Source: Ornithodoros turicata | Taxonomy: Eukaryota; Arthropoda; Arachnida; Ixodida; Argasidae | Direction: 5' to 3' | Assembly: GCF_037126465.1 (NCBI RefSeq) | Contig: NC_088201.1 | Location: 71,570,879-71,634,878, forward strand | DNA length: 64,000 bases | In this document: positions 11,343 through 22,184 of the stretch, piece by piece | Position numbering within the stretch: position 1 is the stretch's first letter | How the letters are laid out: each line of letters begins with the position of its first letter | The notes under the pieces: model-generated | Database searches by the model: none | Told to the model about the DNA's origin: nothing | What the model saw: the letters and a program-made list of their open reading frames with translations, nothing else | Made by a program: the position numbers and the translations under genes

Positions 11343-12631
11343 GGGCTGCGCCACACAGGTCGTCTTGCCGGTGACGGTGAACGTGCTCTTCCTGGCGACC
11401 TGCTGCGGTGGGGGACGCTCGGGGACATGTCGCGTCGCGAGCCAGCAGGAGCATTCTGCTGCCGTAGATAGTCTTCAATTGCGGCGGGGCGACTACCACG
11501 CTGGGGGCGGGGGGCGTCGGGTGAAAAACCGGGAAGGCCAAGTCGTCGGTAGGGACATCGGCGATAGACGTGGTTGGCCTCTCCGCAGTGGTAGCAGAGC
11601 GGTCTGAAGTCGGGTGTCCGCCAAACGTCCGTTTTGCGAAACGGCTGAGAGTGTGGCGGGACGCTCGGAGTAGGTTGGACAGGCCGAGGAGGCGTCCAAC
11701 GGTCTCCGTAGTACGACGGACGAGTAGGTGGCACCTTTCTCACAGCGGCGGCGTAGGTTGGTCACGGTACTTCGGCGTCGGGGTTGGCGGTTGACGATGT
11801 CTGGATTGCCTGCTGAACCTCGTCCTTGATGATCGCGCCGATCGAAGACAAAGGGTCTTGAGCCTTCTCAGGACAGAGGAGAGCTCGTAATTCTTCGCGT
11901 ACCACCTCTCGAATCAGCTGTCTGAGCGGTCTGACGTCGAGGCCAGCGGTCGTGGAGAAAGCCTCGTAGCCCTGGTGTCGTTCGTTGACGGTAGCGCGAG
12001 AGAGCAGGGTCCTCTCAATGCGGACGGCTTCGTCCAGAAAAGAGTCGGTCGTGGCGGGTGGATCCCGGGACAGGGCGCGAAAAATTTCTTCTTTTGCGCC
12101 CCTCATGAGTCGCTGAACCTCCTTCTCCTGGGATGCTTTGGGGTCAGCTCGCCGGAAGAGCCGCAACACATCTCCGACGAAGCCTGCAACGCTTTCGTTT
12201 GGCAGCTGGATCCGTCTCTGGAGCAGATGTTCAGCGCGTTCAGCTCGTTGTTGAAAAGCGAACGCCTCGTGGAGTTTGCTTTTGAAGACGTCCCAGGACG
12301 TGAGCGAAGTCTCCCGGTTCTCGAACCATGTCTTCGCGGTGCCTTCCAGGGAGATATAGACGTTGACGAGCTTCTGGTCGTCACTCCAGTTGTTGAACTT
12401 GGCGATCCGCTCATAGTGGTCGACCCAATCGTCCACGTCGTCGTAATACTCCCCGCTGAATGTCTTCGGCGACCATGCAGGGGCTATGCGCGTGGCAACA
12501 GTTTGCGCCACTTGGGTACTGGTCTCCGCAGTCATCTTCTTGCGTTTAGGGGGTTCTAGTGGAGCAAATTCTGCAGGCAGGCCAAGCTGTCTTCTAATTT
12601 GTCGCAGTTGGTCTTCCAGGCCGTTGGACAA
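11327..12631 (-). pseudogene. gag: gag polyprotein (capsid + CCHC nucleocapsid), one nonsense codon
   Basis: The frame runs from about 12631 to a TGA at 11329-11327 and is interrupted once by TGA at 11764-11762; both halves are in the same frame. The first 289 codons carry the retrotransposon Gag capsid pattern, with a Trp/Tyr-rich FSGEYYDDVDDWVDHYERI block near residue 58 and a TAKTWFE motif near 99. The second half has one zinc knuckle CYHCGEANHVYRRC (C-x2-C-x4-H-x4-C), then an Arg/Ser/Pro-rich tail. The codon at 12631 is TTG; the first in-frame ATG is about 32 codons later, so the start is either non-AUG or mutated. Gag forms the particle that packages element RNA. Confidence 0.88.
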
Positions 12632-12637
12632 GGAATG

Positions 12638-12653
12638 TCCCGCACCTCCACCA
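12638..12653 (-). promoter_or_regulatory. primer-binding site
   Basis: Four bases inside the 5' LTR, the plus strand reads TCCCGCACCTCCACCA. This ends in CCA like the 3' end of a tRNA, so the minus-strand element RNA would carry the complement TGGTGGAGGTGCGGGA, the expected primer-binding site. I cannot name the tRNA with certainty. Confidence 0.75.
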
Positions 12654-12657
12654 GAAA

Positions 12658-12960
12658 TGTCACGAAGCGAAATGGGCCGGCGAGTCGTCGAATAAACAGC
12701 AAACGGTATATTAAACTACTTGGTAGCAAAAGCACAAGAGTGATATCTCTTTGAACACAACTGAGTCCAAAGAATGAATGCTCCAGCTTGGAGCGCACAA
12801 GCATTTAAGCGTCGCGCCGAAAAGTCTAGAAACAGCACGTGCGTTTGCCAGAGAGCAGGCGATGTGTCTGGAAGCTTCTTGCTTCTTCTTCAGCATGCGC
12901 CGGGATGAGATGTACCATTTCGTGCCTGCCCTGGAAGTTTCGCGATGATGATTCGTGGCA
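12658..12960 (-). repeat. 5' LTR of the gypsy element
   Basis: A 303-bp terminal repeat with TG...CA ends. By eye it differs from the 3' LTR at about nine or ten positions, including one single-base indel near 12677. It should hold promoter and polyadenylation signals, but I did not identify a convincing TATA box. Confidence 0.92.
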
Positions 12961-13359
12961 ATACGAAGGGGTGCCTTGTCTGTAATGCTAAGTGCTTACA
13001 AGTTACTGCAGGCAGTGTGAGTTGCTGAGGCGTATGTCCGTCACCGTCACGAAAGTGTTTCGCTCCTTTGTACTCTAGGAGCGGGTTGGAAATTTTTGTT
13101 TCATACACTACGATCCCAATGAATGCCTCTGAGGGATTGGCAGTTCCGTGGGACTGCCTGTGTCCTTCAGCAAGACGAGCGTAGCACCTGTTCTTCGTTT
13201 TTAGCGCGATGCAGTGTTGTTTTTTGTAACTTGTATCAATAAGAAGACGTGCAGGAACGAAAAAGCAAAAAGAAGAGAAAAGTAATATCAGTGGTGGATA
13301 TTATATCGGACAATGTTTTATTATTACACGGACTCCCCGTTGGCGTACAGAAGTATTGG
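12961..13359. other. no supported gene
   Basis: Flank of the gypsy insertion; it starts with the ATAC target duplication. No ORF or repeat is recognised before the ATATTGG array. Confidence 0.5.
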
Positions 13360-13467
13360 CGCAAAATGGGCTTGGCAATATAGGCAGCCCATATTGGACC
13401 AATATTGGTAATCCTGGCAGCCCATATGGGTCCAATATTGGACCGATATTGGCATGCTGCTTGGGAA
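13360..13467 (+). repeat. CCATATTGG-type short repeat array, copy B
   Basis: The array alternates CCCATATTGGACC and AATATTGG words and terminates in GCATGCTGCTTGGG. Together with copy A at 6778-6972 it brackets the gypsy element. Confidence 0.6.
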
Positions 13468-14154
13468 TGTGCAGTAATACTCAACCTTAATTGTCACCCC
13501 TTGCTAAAAAAAAACATCCAAATGGATAGCAGCTTTCATGTCCCAGAAAACATTTCCCACGGTCTTACTGGCAGTCGACTGCGCTTTACCTTTCTTGGGT
13601 GGCGGGAAAACCATATGTCACCACTCCATGTTGCTTCTTTTTGGTCGCTGGGGCGAAATTGTGATATCCGTGCTTCATCACACGTGACAATTTATGACAA
13701 ATTTTCGGCTCCTAACCTATTCCAGAGCCGTTCACAGATCGCATGTCACCTGTCGGGGAACCCCTCTTGCACTGGCTTTGGGGATATTGTGTGCAAAGAC
13801 GTATAGCTTAATGCGATAAGGTAGTGACTTTTAATATTTTTTAAGTTAAGCTGCATAGAAAACGCAATGGCAAGAGCATATTCATACGATTTAAGAATAC
13901 GAGTAATAAAGAGTTTAACAGAGGGTAAAACGAGTTTTGTGTTCCCTGTTAATTGCTCACCTGCCTCGCTCCCGCTCTCGTATTCTTCGTCGTTTTCTAG
14001 AGTCTGATTTGTGTTTGGGTTTAGGTGCATGTGTAGATTAAGATTTTGTGAATTGCCAAGCTCGCTTTTTTGCCATTTCCCGCTTTTGCGTTAACACTCT
14101 CTACAAGCTGCGTGCATAGCTCGTTTAATTCATTGTCTCTTTCCTTAATCTTTA

Positions 14155-14437
14155 ATGATGGTCTCAACATTGACGACACTGATATTCACCTCTGCCGCAA
14201 TTTGTCGCAATTTGTGTTATTCGCCATTCTCAAGGATGACGTGTTCAACAATTGCGATATCACCGGCGCGACTGTACTTGGACGACCGTGTCCACGCGGT
14301 TCATTTGTCAACAGATCTCGTCCTTCGCCAGACTGTTGACACCATTCGTACGCCCTTAACATCGTTTGTTCCCCTATCGCTTGCTATCTTGTCAAAACCT
14401 CAGCTACTTTAACGTTGTCCTTAATAAGAAATTTCAT
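14155..14437 (-). pseudogene. mariner transposase N-terminal HTH region
   Basis: From ATG at 14437 (minus strand) the sequence reads MKFLIKDNVKVAEVLTR, a stop, then EQTMLRAYEWCQQSGEGR, then a NEPRG-GRPST stretch, then after one more stop RQIAAEVNISVVNVETIIKD. This is the paired helix-turn-helix DNA-binding region of mariner-family transposases (HTH_48 followed by a second HTH), including the GRPS linker. Two in-frame stops and at least one frameshift are present, and the DDD catalytic half is not visible downstream. I see no matching inverted repeats around it. Confidence 0.55.
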
Positions 14438-14880
14438 TATGTATCTATGCTCCATAGCTAGAGAGGCATTGCTCGCCGCAATGACAGTTGCGACTGCAGT
14501 GAAGGCGCCAAATATGTCAAGCTGGGCACAGAAAACTCCAGGAGTAAGACGTTACGTCCTCTACAAGTTTTATCGTGCTACAGTTATTCATCGATTTTAT
14601 TTCGCACAAAAGTCTAGGTCAACCTTGAACAACTCTTGTACCACGGAAAACACCGTGCTGAGACGAGCAGTGGCATAGCCTGATCGTGACACGACATACC
14701 ACGCACCTCCTTCCCACAACTGAGAATATTGGTTCCCGACATTACGGAATAATAACTAACTAAGATTGTCATTAACGATACAAGAAGTTCAATCCCTCAA
14801 GTCGTGGTGTGTGCCTCTCGGATTTACCATTACATCTGAAACACACTGCAACTTGTCTGTAATCGACTATTATTGTTTCA

Positions 14881-15037
14881 TTCAGTACAGGCTTCTATTT
14901 TGTCATTAGGAAGAGAAGCACAGCGGGCAGGGTCATACGTTGATATCTTCGTGGGTCCACAGAGGAGGTCGTAGACGAACTCGCAACAGGCGTCCACGGG
15001 TGCTTCCAGGTTGTGTACCATCAAGAAACATCCAGTG
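14881..15037 (-). CDS. candidate terminal exon of a Cys-rich protein
   Basis: A pyrimidine-rich acceptor TTGTTCTCACAG (minus strand, ending at 15038) precedes an open frame of 52 codons with six cysteines, including a Cys-Cys pair, ending at TGA 14880-14878. Short Cys-rich exons are common in secreted arthropod proteins. I see no signal peptide and no convincing upstream exon, so this is a weak call. A continuous ORF reaches upstream to 15159, so the splice site is not required. Confidence 0.28.
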
Positions 15038-15289
15038 CCTGTGAGAACAACGCATACTGTTGTTAGAAAGTCGTCACTACAGTGTTGCTGATCTTCTTGA
15101 TCAGATGTACTAAATGGACGAAATTGTTTAGTCCTCTCCGCGCTCTTAACATAATCCATCGAATAATCCTGGATAATGAAGGTTGTATTGCCAAACGAGA
15201 GAACCCCTCGAGTTTTCTTGAGGCTGGGTATGTCGCAGCGTAAGCCATGTACCCATTGGATTCTGATTGCAGATCACGTGTGTTCAAGC

Positions 15290-16529
15290 GTGGCTACAAA
15301 ATAGGCGTGGGAGAGAGGCGCACGCATTCACATGCAGGGTGTTTCACCTAAAGTGATAAAAAATTCTAACGACGACGTACGCGCCGGAGGATTGTGGGAC
15401 TTTCGGCAATTACCTTCTGGGAACATTTGCCGCCATTTAGGAAGGCTTTGGACAATGTTTAATTTAGGGAAATTTGAAAATTGCAAAGCGAACCTCACTT
15501 TTTTACGGAAATATGAAGTCCTCCACGGATAACCAGACCCAACAAAAACTATGCACAGTATCGCAACAGAAATAGTATAAAAAAATAGTAAAAATTCCGC
15601 TTTATCTCAGCCTGCTTGATTGTCGCAAACAAGAGCGCACGGAAGCTGCGGTGCGAGGAGGAAGTGTTCCCGCCTCTTGTTTTACCTTTCTTTCCCCCAC
15701 TTTGACCTTGACGCTGGTGACAACCGTCTTATCACAAAGGGAACAAAATAACCGTCTCATCACAAAGAAGGCAAAACAAATGAAGGAGGCGGGGAACCGG
15801 GGATACATGTTAATTTTTGGTACATGTACAGGGGAAGCGATACATGTTAATTGTTGCTATACGCGGCACGTGTCTTCTCACATTTTCATTGAAAATTGGC
15901 TTTTGTTATGTCTTCCGGTGTCCGCATGGAGTGGGATTTTTCTGGTGACTATCACCTGAAGCTCTCGAGGAATACTAGTGTCAGTCATAAATATTGATAC
16001 CTTGAGAAGCTTTTATGACAGAAACGGCATAGGCCTTCAATACTCGAAATTAAGTCCCGTACGTTCGTTGGTTTCTTGCCAAATTAACGTTGAGCCAAAT
16101 TTTAGATCCGAGCGCGACACCCCACCTTGGGTTTATGGGCCTGTTGCTCTGGGCCAGGTGGCGCGAGTGAGCAGCAACATCAGCGCCCCAAATCATGCAA
16201 CACTCCCCAGTTTAGCAGACGACGCGGCACTGTCAAGTACACGGTTTCGAGCTGTTCGCGCTTTTCAAGAAGCACCGCTTTTTCTGTTGATTTCCTACAG
16301 GTTTTGTAGCTTCCTTGGCACCATACCGTTTGACACACCATGCAAAACCCTTTGATGGAACTCCTTACTGTTGGGATCCGCGGCCGTTTGGGCCCGAAAT
16401 GGCGCTGTGCAAACTTCACTGCGACAGCCCTATAGCGGCAAAGAACTGCAGCTTCCACTTTACTTTTGTTACGGAACCACCTGCCATGAAGACAGTGAAC
16501 CATAAACCAGAAAGGGTGCTTATCACGAA
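15290..16529. other. no supported gene; possible transposon end at 15335
   Basis: The string CAGGGTGTTTCACC at about 15333-15346 looks like a DNA-transposon terminus, but no inverse partner was found nearby. Overlapping ORFs at 15978-16503 have no recognisable content. Confidence 0.3.
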
Positions 16530-16640
16530 GGGCGAGGTCTGGGGGAGGGGATATGTCTACTAAGAAAAAAAGAAAGGAAAGGTCAGCCAGACGGAGGTCG
16601 GCTTGCTATTCCAGAAAAAAAAAAGGAAAAGAAGAACAGG
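16530..16640 (+). repeat. A/G-rich module, second copy
   Basis: Same order of words as at 6455-6610: GGGGATATG, an A-rich run, GGTCAGCC, GGTCGGCTTG. Confidence 0.45.
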
Positions 16641-16829
16641 AAATATATATGCTGAGTGAGGCATTTCTTAAGAGGGGATACCAGCTCCCTCGGCCCCATG
16701 TATTTTGTATGGGACAAACTTTGCACTTTCTTTCGGTAAGTAATGCACCGATTTTCACCAGACTGGTCTTGTTCGATACCATTCGGAAATGCGCTTTGTC
16801 GCTCCAGGAAGAAAATTATTGGTTTTCTC

Positions 16830-18360
16830 ATTCACAGGTTCCTGGGTGTTATCCTGGACCGCAACCTCTCGTGGAGAAGGCACATTGACTTCATCATCTC
16901 AAAGGCTCAGCGCTTGGGGAATGTGATTCGCCACTTTGCCGGTGTGCGCTGGGGCTGCACTGAGCTGGATCTTCTTGTGCTCCACAAAACTCTGGTTCGC
17001 GGCTCCCTGCTATACAGCTTGTCCGTATTGCACGGTATATCAGCCACGTCTGAACACAAGCTTCGGTGTACACTGGCACGCAGCCTGCGGACGTGCCTTG
17101 GTGTCCCGCGCAACGCTGAGACGCGGATGGTGATCGCCGACGCCGGAGAAATACCTATCGATGTCCTCCGCCGAAGAGAAACCAACCGGCACTACTTACG
17201 GTAACCTGCTCACCACCGGCGCCATCCTCTGGTTCAAAAGCTACGTAGGCGGAAGAAGAGTAAACTCTCGCTATGTGTTACAGCAGCATCTGGCAACATC
17301 CCTGGCTTTACTGTTGCCCCGACCGCCCTTTTAGTGGCACCATGGACACTGCCGAGCCCATCCCTCTCGACACCCATCCCTGGCCTCTTGTGGTAGAAGA
17401 GCCCGATCCCCGTTCCGGTTCTCAAGCAATCTGTTTTGGAAATGATGGATACAAAGTACAAAGGCCGCACGGCTGTGTTCACAGATGGTTCGTCTACGTC
17501 GGATGGCTCCTCCGCTGCCTTTGTCATACCGGAAGAGTCACTATCATGTGGGTTTCGCCTGTCACATCGCACTTCGTCGACCTCTGCGGAGCTGTATGCC
17601 ATCTTGGTATCTCCTAAAGTCTGTCTCCAACTACTCTCTCCTCGCTCCTCGGTGATATGCACTGACTCAAAATCAGCCCTGCAATGTGCAGGAAGCATGG
17701 GCATCCGCGGCTCGTTGGCCCCAGTAGTAGTTAGTATACTGACGGCGCTCAAGGTTCTCGGCGAACAGGGACACCGGGTGACCCTACAGTGGGTCCCCGG
17801 CCACACCTCAGGGCAATGGCATTCAGGGCAACGAAGACGCAGATTTGGCGGCTGCTGCGGCCCACCGTATCTCCAGAGCCATGCCCATTATCCTCTCCAA
17901 CGGAGATAGGCGCCTCTACTTGTCTGCATTGGTGTCACCCTTGGCCCGCCAGCAATGGCTCCATGACATATCACTCAATGGTCGCTCCTCCATGCAGTGG
18001 ACCCGTCATTATCATTTAGCACGCCAGGTGGCTTCCGTAGCAGCTTTACGACACTCCTGCGGCGTCTACGACTCAACCTCGCCTTCAGCCCTGTGTTCCA
18101 GGTTAAGCTGGGTTACAGTAACACGGCGCTGTGCCTAACTTGCCACACCCCAGCTACGATCCTCCATATCATCGAGGACTGTGACCGGTACACGTGTGAA
18201 TGCCGGGTGCTTCGACGCCAACTTGAACTCCTTGACCATAGACCATTCAGCTTGTCCAAAGTACTTGGCCCATGGAGCTCCCCTGTGCATCAGTGCCGGG
18301 CTCTTCGCTCCCTGTTTGCTTTCATGCAAGACACTGGACTCTTCGAAGAGCTCTAAACAG
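16830..18360 (+). pseudogene. 5'-truncated LINE: RT C-terminus, RNase H, CCHC finger
   Basis: Homology starts at FLGVILDRNLSWRRHID (about 16840), the thumb-side end of a non-LTR reverse transcriptase. It is followed by a C-terminal RT region to TAA at 17202, then RNase H with FTDGSS (17480), SAELYAI (17580), CTDSKSAL (17660) and VPGHT (17790), which carry the D-E-D-H residues. A C-terminal zinc motif CLTCHTPATILHIIEDC lies at 18135-18185. RNase H in this position points to the I/LOA/R1 side of LINE phylogeny. Frameshifts near 17815 and 18030 and a stop at 17202 inactivate it. A GTT/GGT-rich tract at 18490-18520 may be the 3' tail. 5' truncation is the usual outcome of target-primed reverse transcription. 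Confidence 0.78.
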
Positions 18361-18559
18361 AACTCCGACAGTCTGTCGTCGCTTGATTTTCATCATAATT
18401 CATCCTCTCATATTAACCACTGTGAAGTGGGGTAGGGTCCTGTGGCTACCACGGGGAAACATCCCATGTCATCATCACTTCTTCATTTATTGTTGTTGTT
18501 GTTGGTGGTGGTTTTCTCAATTAATTTTTCTAAACACTTTACTGAAGTACAAAAAATTA

Positions 18560-19226
18560 CCGAAATTGGGTACTCAAGCTTTGAAACCCTCTTTTAAAAA
18601 AGCTAAAAGACTTATGCAAGAATTTTCCTGGCGTGGCAAAATAAAAATCTTTCTAGAGCATTTTAATACCAGGATCATCCGCATTCTATCACTATCTTCA
18701 TTACCTGTTCATTATCATTCATTATCTGTTCTCCCGATATATGATAAAATATCCGGCGTATGTTTTTCGGTGTTTTTCTATTAAAATCGAAAACGCGGAA
18801 CCCTAGCTATAGGTGAGAAAAGAATGCCTCCGCCACACAGCAGCGTAAATCCAACACCATATTCTTGATTCCCTTTCCTGCCAGGTTCCCTTCTCCCTGT
18901 TGAATTGGAAGTCCTTGAAACAGCCTTTTTGGGAGACTAGGTAAGGGGACGACAAAAGGGTCTGTTGTTTGAGATAATGCGTGTGTCGTGCTCTCCGAGT
19001 CTGTTCCCTGCCTTGGGTTTTTCCGACCTGATCGGTATGACAATGCACGCTTTCTGGCAGGCAGGCCTGCGGCCGTGGTGTATCAGCCTTGTTTGTTTTC
19101 TGTGTACAGTGGCCACTAATTTTTCGGTGAAGCGACCCTGGATCCTAAGTTTATATGCATACGAGTTTTTAACTGCACTAGATATGAAAATCGGCACTGC
19201 TTTTGTAATCAGTTGCTCCGGTGCCA
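18560..19226. other. no supported gene
   Basis: AT-rich between 18560 and 18800. Two mutually overlapping minus-strand ORFs near 18803-19197 have no recognised domain. Confidence 0.45.
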
Positions 19227-19306
19227 GGGTCTAGGAAAAAATGTTGCCGGAAGAAATGGCCCAGAAAGAAATGGTCCCGACGGCAAACGCGGAAAAAATG
19301 GTCCCA
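19227..19306 (+). repeat. left terminal array of 15-bp subrepeats
   Basis: Successive 15-mers such as GGTCTAGGAAAAAAT, GTTGCCGGAAGAAAT and GGCCCAGAAAGAAAT follow in register. A degenerate unit and a last GGAAAAAATGGTCCC come next. They are inverse to the right end. Confidence 0.75.
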
Positions 19307-19581
19307 TACCAGCCGCGCGCGGGAAACTACCACGGCGAACTGAGACTAACCTGGACATATATGTAACCTAATTAACCTAATAATAAACCAACCAATATGC
19401 TGAGCTCCCTTTCCACTCCTTATATCACAAGCAAGAGAAACTCCGGACGGGGGACCATTTTTCCGCCCTTGCCTTTCCGCCACTTTCAAAAAAACCTATT
19501 GCGCATGCGTCATCCTCTCCTTCTCCTTGCTACCCGCGGGGTCTCGAAGTGGTTGGAAGCAAGCGCCATTGCTGTGCAGCC

Positions 19582-21661
19582 ATGCCGGTGAATTGCGTGT
19601 CATTTGGCTGCAAACACTACTACGTTAAGGGCAAATCGTTGCGATTTTTCCGATTTCCTTGCAAACGGTTATATCCTTAGAGACGGGAAGCGTGGATTCG
19701 CGCAGTAAAGAGGCTGGGTAAAGACGGAAAGCGTTGGGAGCCGACGCAGTATTCAAGGCTATGCGGTGCACATTTCGTCGCGGGTAAGAAAGTTATAGCA
19801 CATTTTCATTAAGTAATTCTGTGCTATTTTTATGACTCAGTCACTCATTGCTGCATATTTGCTTTTCCTAGGCGAGCCCAGCAACGACAGAAATCACGTC
19901 GATTATGTGCCGACAGTTTTCACCTATCGAAAACAAAGCAGTAAATCCGTTCTGGACAGATACGAACAGCTCAGTAGGAGGTTGACGGTGAAAGGTACGG
20001 CGTTTGAAAAACAACGCATTCCTTACGTGCGTTTTCGTTACTTTACGCTGTATTTGATTTCAGGTCAAAGCACAACACAACGTGACCATCAAAAGAGTCA
20101 GCTCTATGGCATGGATGCGGAGTGAGTTATAGATATCGATATAGTATACACGCGATTGTGTGAGTTGGGGGAAAACATGCTGACCAATCCTTATATTTCA
20201 CTTGTCTTGCCTGTTTTCTGACCAAGGAAATCAACTGGCCAAGGTATCAAGACACCATCAGTCATCGTGACGTCCGCCGAACAGACACAAGAGGCTGTGC
20301 AACCTCGCTCAGGTCGGCGTTTACAGACTCCCATATCAAGTCACTAATACAGCAAAGCTGAATAATATTACATATGAATATATGCTCTGTAAGGGGATGA
20401 CATAGTGCATGTGTGTAATATTGTATATTCACACTGTACAGATCACTGTGAGGATACCAGCACAGTTGAAGTAGAAGACGCAGTATGTTCTGCAGTGAAT
20501 CCGGGTTAGTGCACACGATCAGTTATGTGTCAAATTCTTGCAATTTCAACTGTTGGACTATATCATCGTTTACTATTCAGACCTCAGCAGCGGAGACCCA
20601 AACAACGACAAAAGTGTGCAGTCACTACATCCTGGCGACCATGAGGAAGCCTGTTCCCTAAAAGTGACACGCCTACAACAGGAAGTGATGGCACTCACAG
20701 CCAGGACCACGTATCTTCAAGATGAACTGAATGATGCAAAATCTCGCTTTCTGAGTTTGTCGCTAATCCAGGACAGTGTTGGGTGCCGTTATTACACGGG
20801 ACTTCCAAATTTCGGAGTCTTTCAAGCCCTCTTTGACATGCTTTCGCCCCGTGCCTCGGTGATGACGTACTGGTGCAGCTCAGAGAAGAAACAAGATGAA
20901 AGGCGCGGAACGACTAGAGATAGACGTCTAATGGAAGAATTCTTCATGGTGCTCGTAAGGCTAAAAAATGGTGTGCCTGTGAAGGAGATAGCACGAAGCT
21001 TTGGGATATCGGAGGGTAACTTCAGCAAAGTATTCACGACTTGGATAAATTTTCTTTGTCGTGAATTAAGAGATATCACCAAACTTCCTAGAGTTAGGCA
21101 AATACAGACACACCTTCCGAAAGCATTCCACAAATTTCCAAACACAAGGTTTGTGTTAGACGCAACAGAAGTGCGAATCCAGAGACCATCCTCCCTAAAT
21201 GCTCAGAGGCAGACATTCTCAAATTATAAGCACTACAATACGTACAAAGTAGTAGTAGGCTGTACGCCAGATGAATATATAAGCTTTGTGTCGCGCCTTT
21301 GGGGTGGGTCTGTATCGGATGTTGACATTGTTCAGAGCAGTGGAGTGCCTCGATTCCCTTGAACCTGGTGATGCAATAATGGCTGACAAGGGATTTAATT
21401 TCCCTTGTGTGCCTTCAGGAATAGACATATACATTCCTCCTTTTAGGGAGAAATGCCAAGCTCAAATGCCCTGCAGTGCCGTTCTCAGCACAAGATAAGT
21501 TATGTGAAAGAGTACATGTTGAACGAGTTATCAGACGAGTTAAGGAGTTTCACATCTTAGATGGTGCCTTTCCCATTAGCGTGGTTGATATTGCCGAGCA
21601 AATATTTCATGTTTGTTGCTACCTCAGTAATTTTAGATTCCCCCTGATTAACGAAATATGA
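19582..21661 (+). pseudogene. spliced THAP + DDE_Tnp_4 transposase
   Basis: Exon 1 (19582-19783) starts MPVNCVSFGCKH and ends RLCGAHFVAG, a THAP zinc finger (C-x4-C ... C-x2-H) with a TAG at about codon 33. A GTAAGA donor and CCTAG acceptor lead to exon 2 (19872-19994), which continues with the usual post-THAP segment DYVPTVF. Exon 3 (20064-20121) and one or two small exons between 20227 and 20505 are inferred from GT/AG sites and phase. The last exon starts at 20580 with a coiled coil (about 20660-20760), then the HTH_Tnp_4 helix-turn-helix (VPVKEIARSFGISEGNFSKVF) and the nuclease. The catalytic residues are Asp in LDATEV (21165), Asp in MADKGF (21385) and Glu in [10 protein letters not shown] (21520). 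Frameshifts near 21340 and 21480 break it. THAP binds the termini; the DDE domain cuts and joins DNA. Confidence 0.8.
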
Positions 21662-22184
21662 ACAGGCAGCGAGGGTGTCATTTTTCTAAGCTTGCTGCAT
21701 GAGGTATGTTTTTCAATGTAATGTGCGACCTCAACATTCCTCCCCCCTCTGTTCTCTCATTGTTAGTTGCCATGAGCTCTGTTATATCAGACATGTTGCA
21801 TGCTAAAGGTATCACATATGAAGCATTGTGCATCAATCATCTATGTCGAAGCAAGATATAGCTTTTGTGTTTTTTTTTTGTGTTCTTTCTTGTATCATTT
21901 ATTTTGTGCAAGCTGTTCTGAATGTTATTTCGACTGGGAACGTTTAGACAGAATGTATGTATATTTCATTTAAAAATAGGCCGTAATGTGCTTGCAGAGC
22001 TGTGCATTTGTGTAACGTTGTAAATAATTGTACGTGTATAGTATTGTATAATTGTAAGTGGGCTGGCCCTCTGATAAGTAGAGAAAGCTTGTAATGGAAG
22101 AACAGTCATGAGTACAACTATCTGGAGGAAAATATAAGCCATGCTTAACTTTATATACAAATGACATTCATTTTTTAGCCCACA

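Larger units (their letters stand above)
7397..12960 (-). mobile_element. Ty3/gypsy LTR retrotransposon, complete but inactivated
   Basis: The element is 5564 bp and runs right to left. It has paired LTRs that begin TGTCACGAAG and end ATTCGTGGCA, a primer-binding site, a gag with a zinc knuckle, then protease, reverse transcriptase, RNase H and integrase in the Ty3/gypsy order, and a polypurine tract. The 4-bp ATAC at 7393-7396 and 12961-12964 is the target-site duplication. No env-like ORF is present. Lesions: an in-frame TGA in gag (11764-11762), a frameshift between protease and RT (about 10410), a TGA at 9103-9101 and a nearby frameshift after RNase H, a TAG near 8760, and a frameshift near 8612. 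LTR divergence of about 3% indicates a fairly old but not ancient insertion. Confidence 0.93.

Noticed and set aside
15333..15346. Transposon terminus CAGGGTGTTTCACC
   Set aside because: It looks like a DNA-transposon end, but no inverse partner was found in the following several kilobases.
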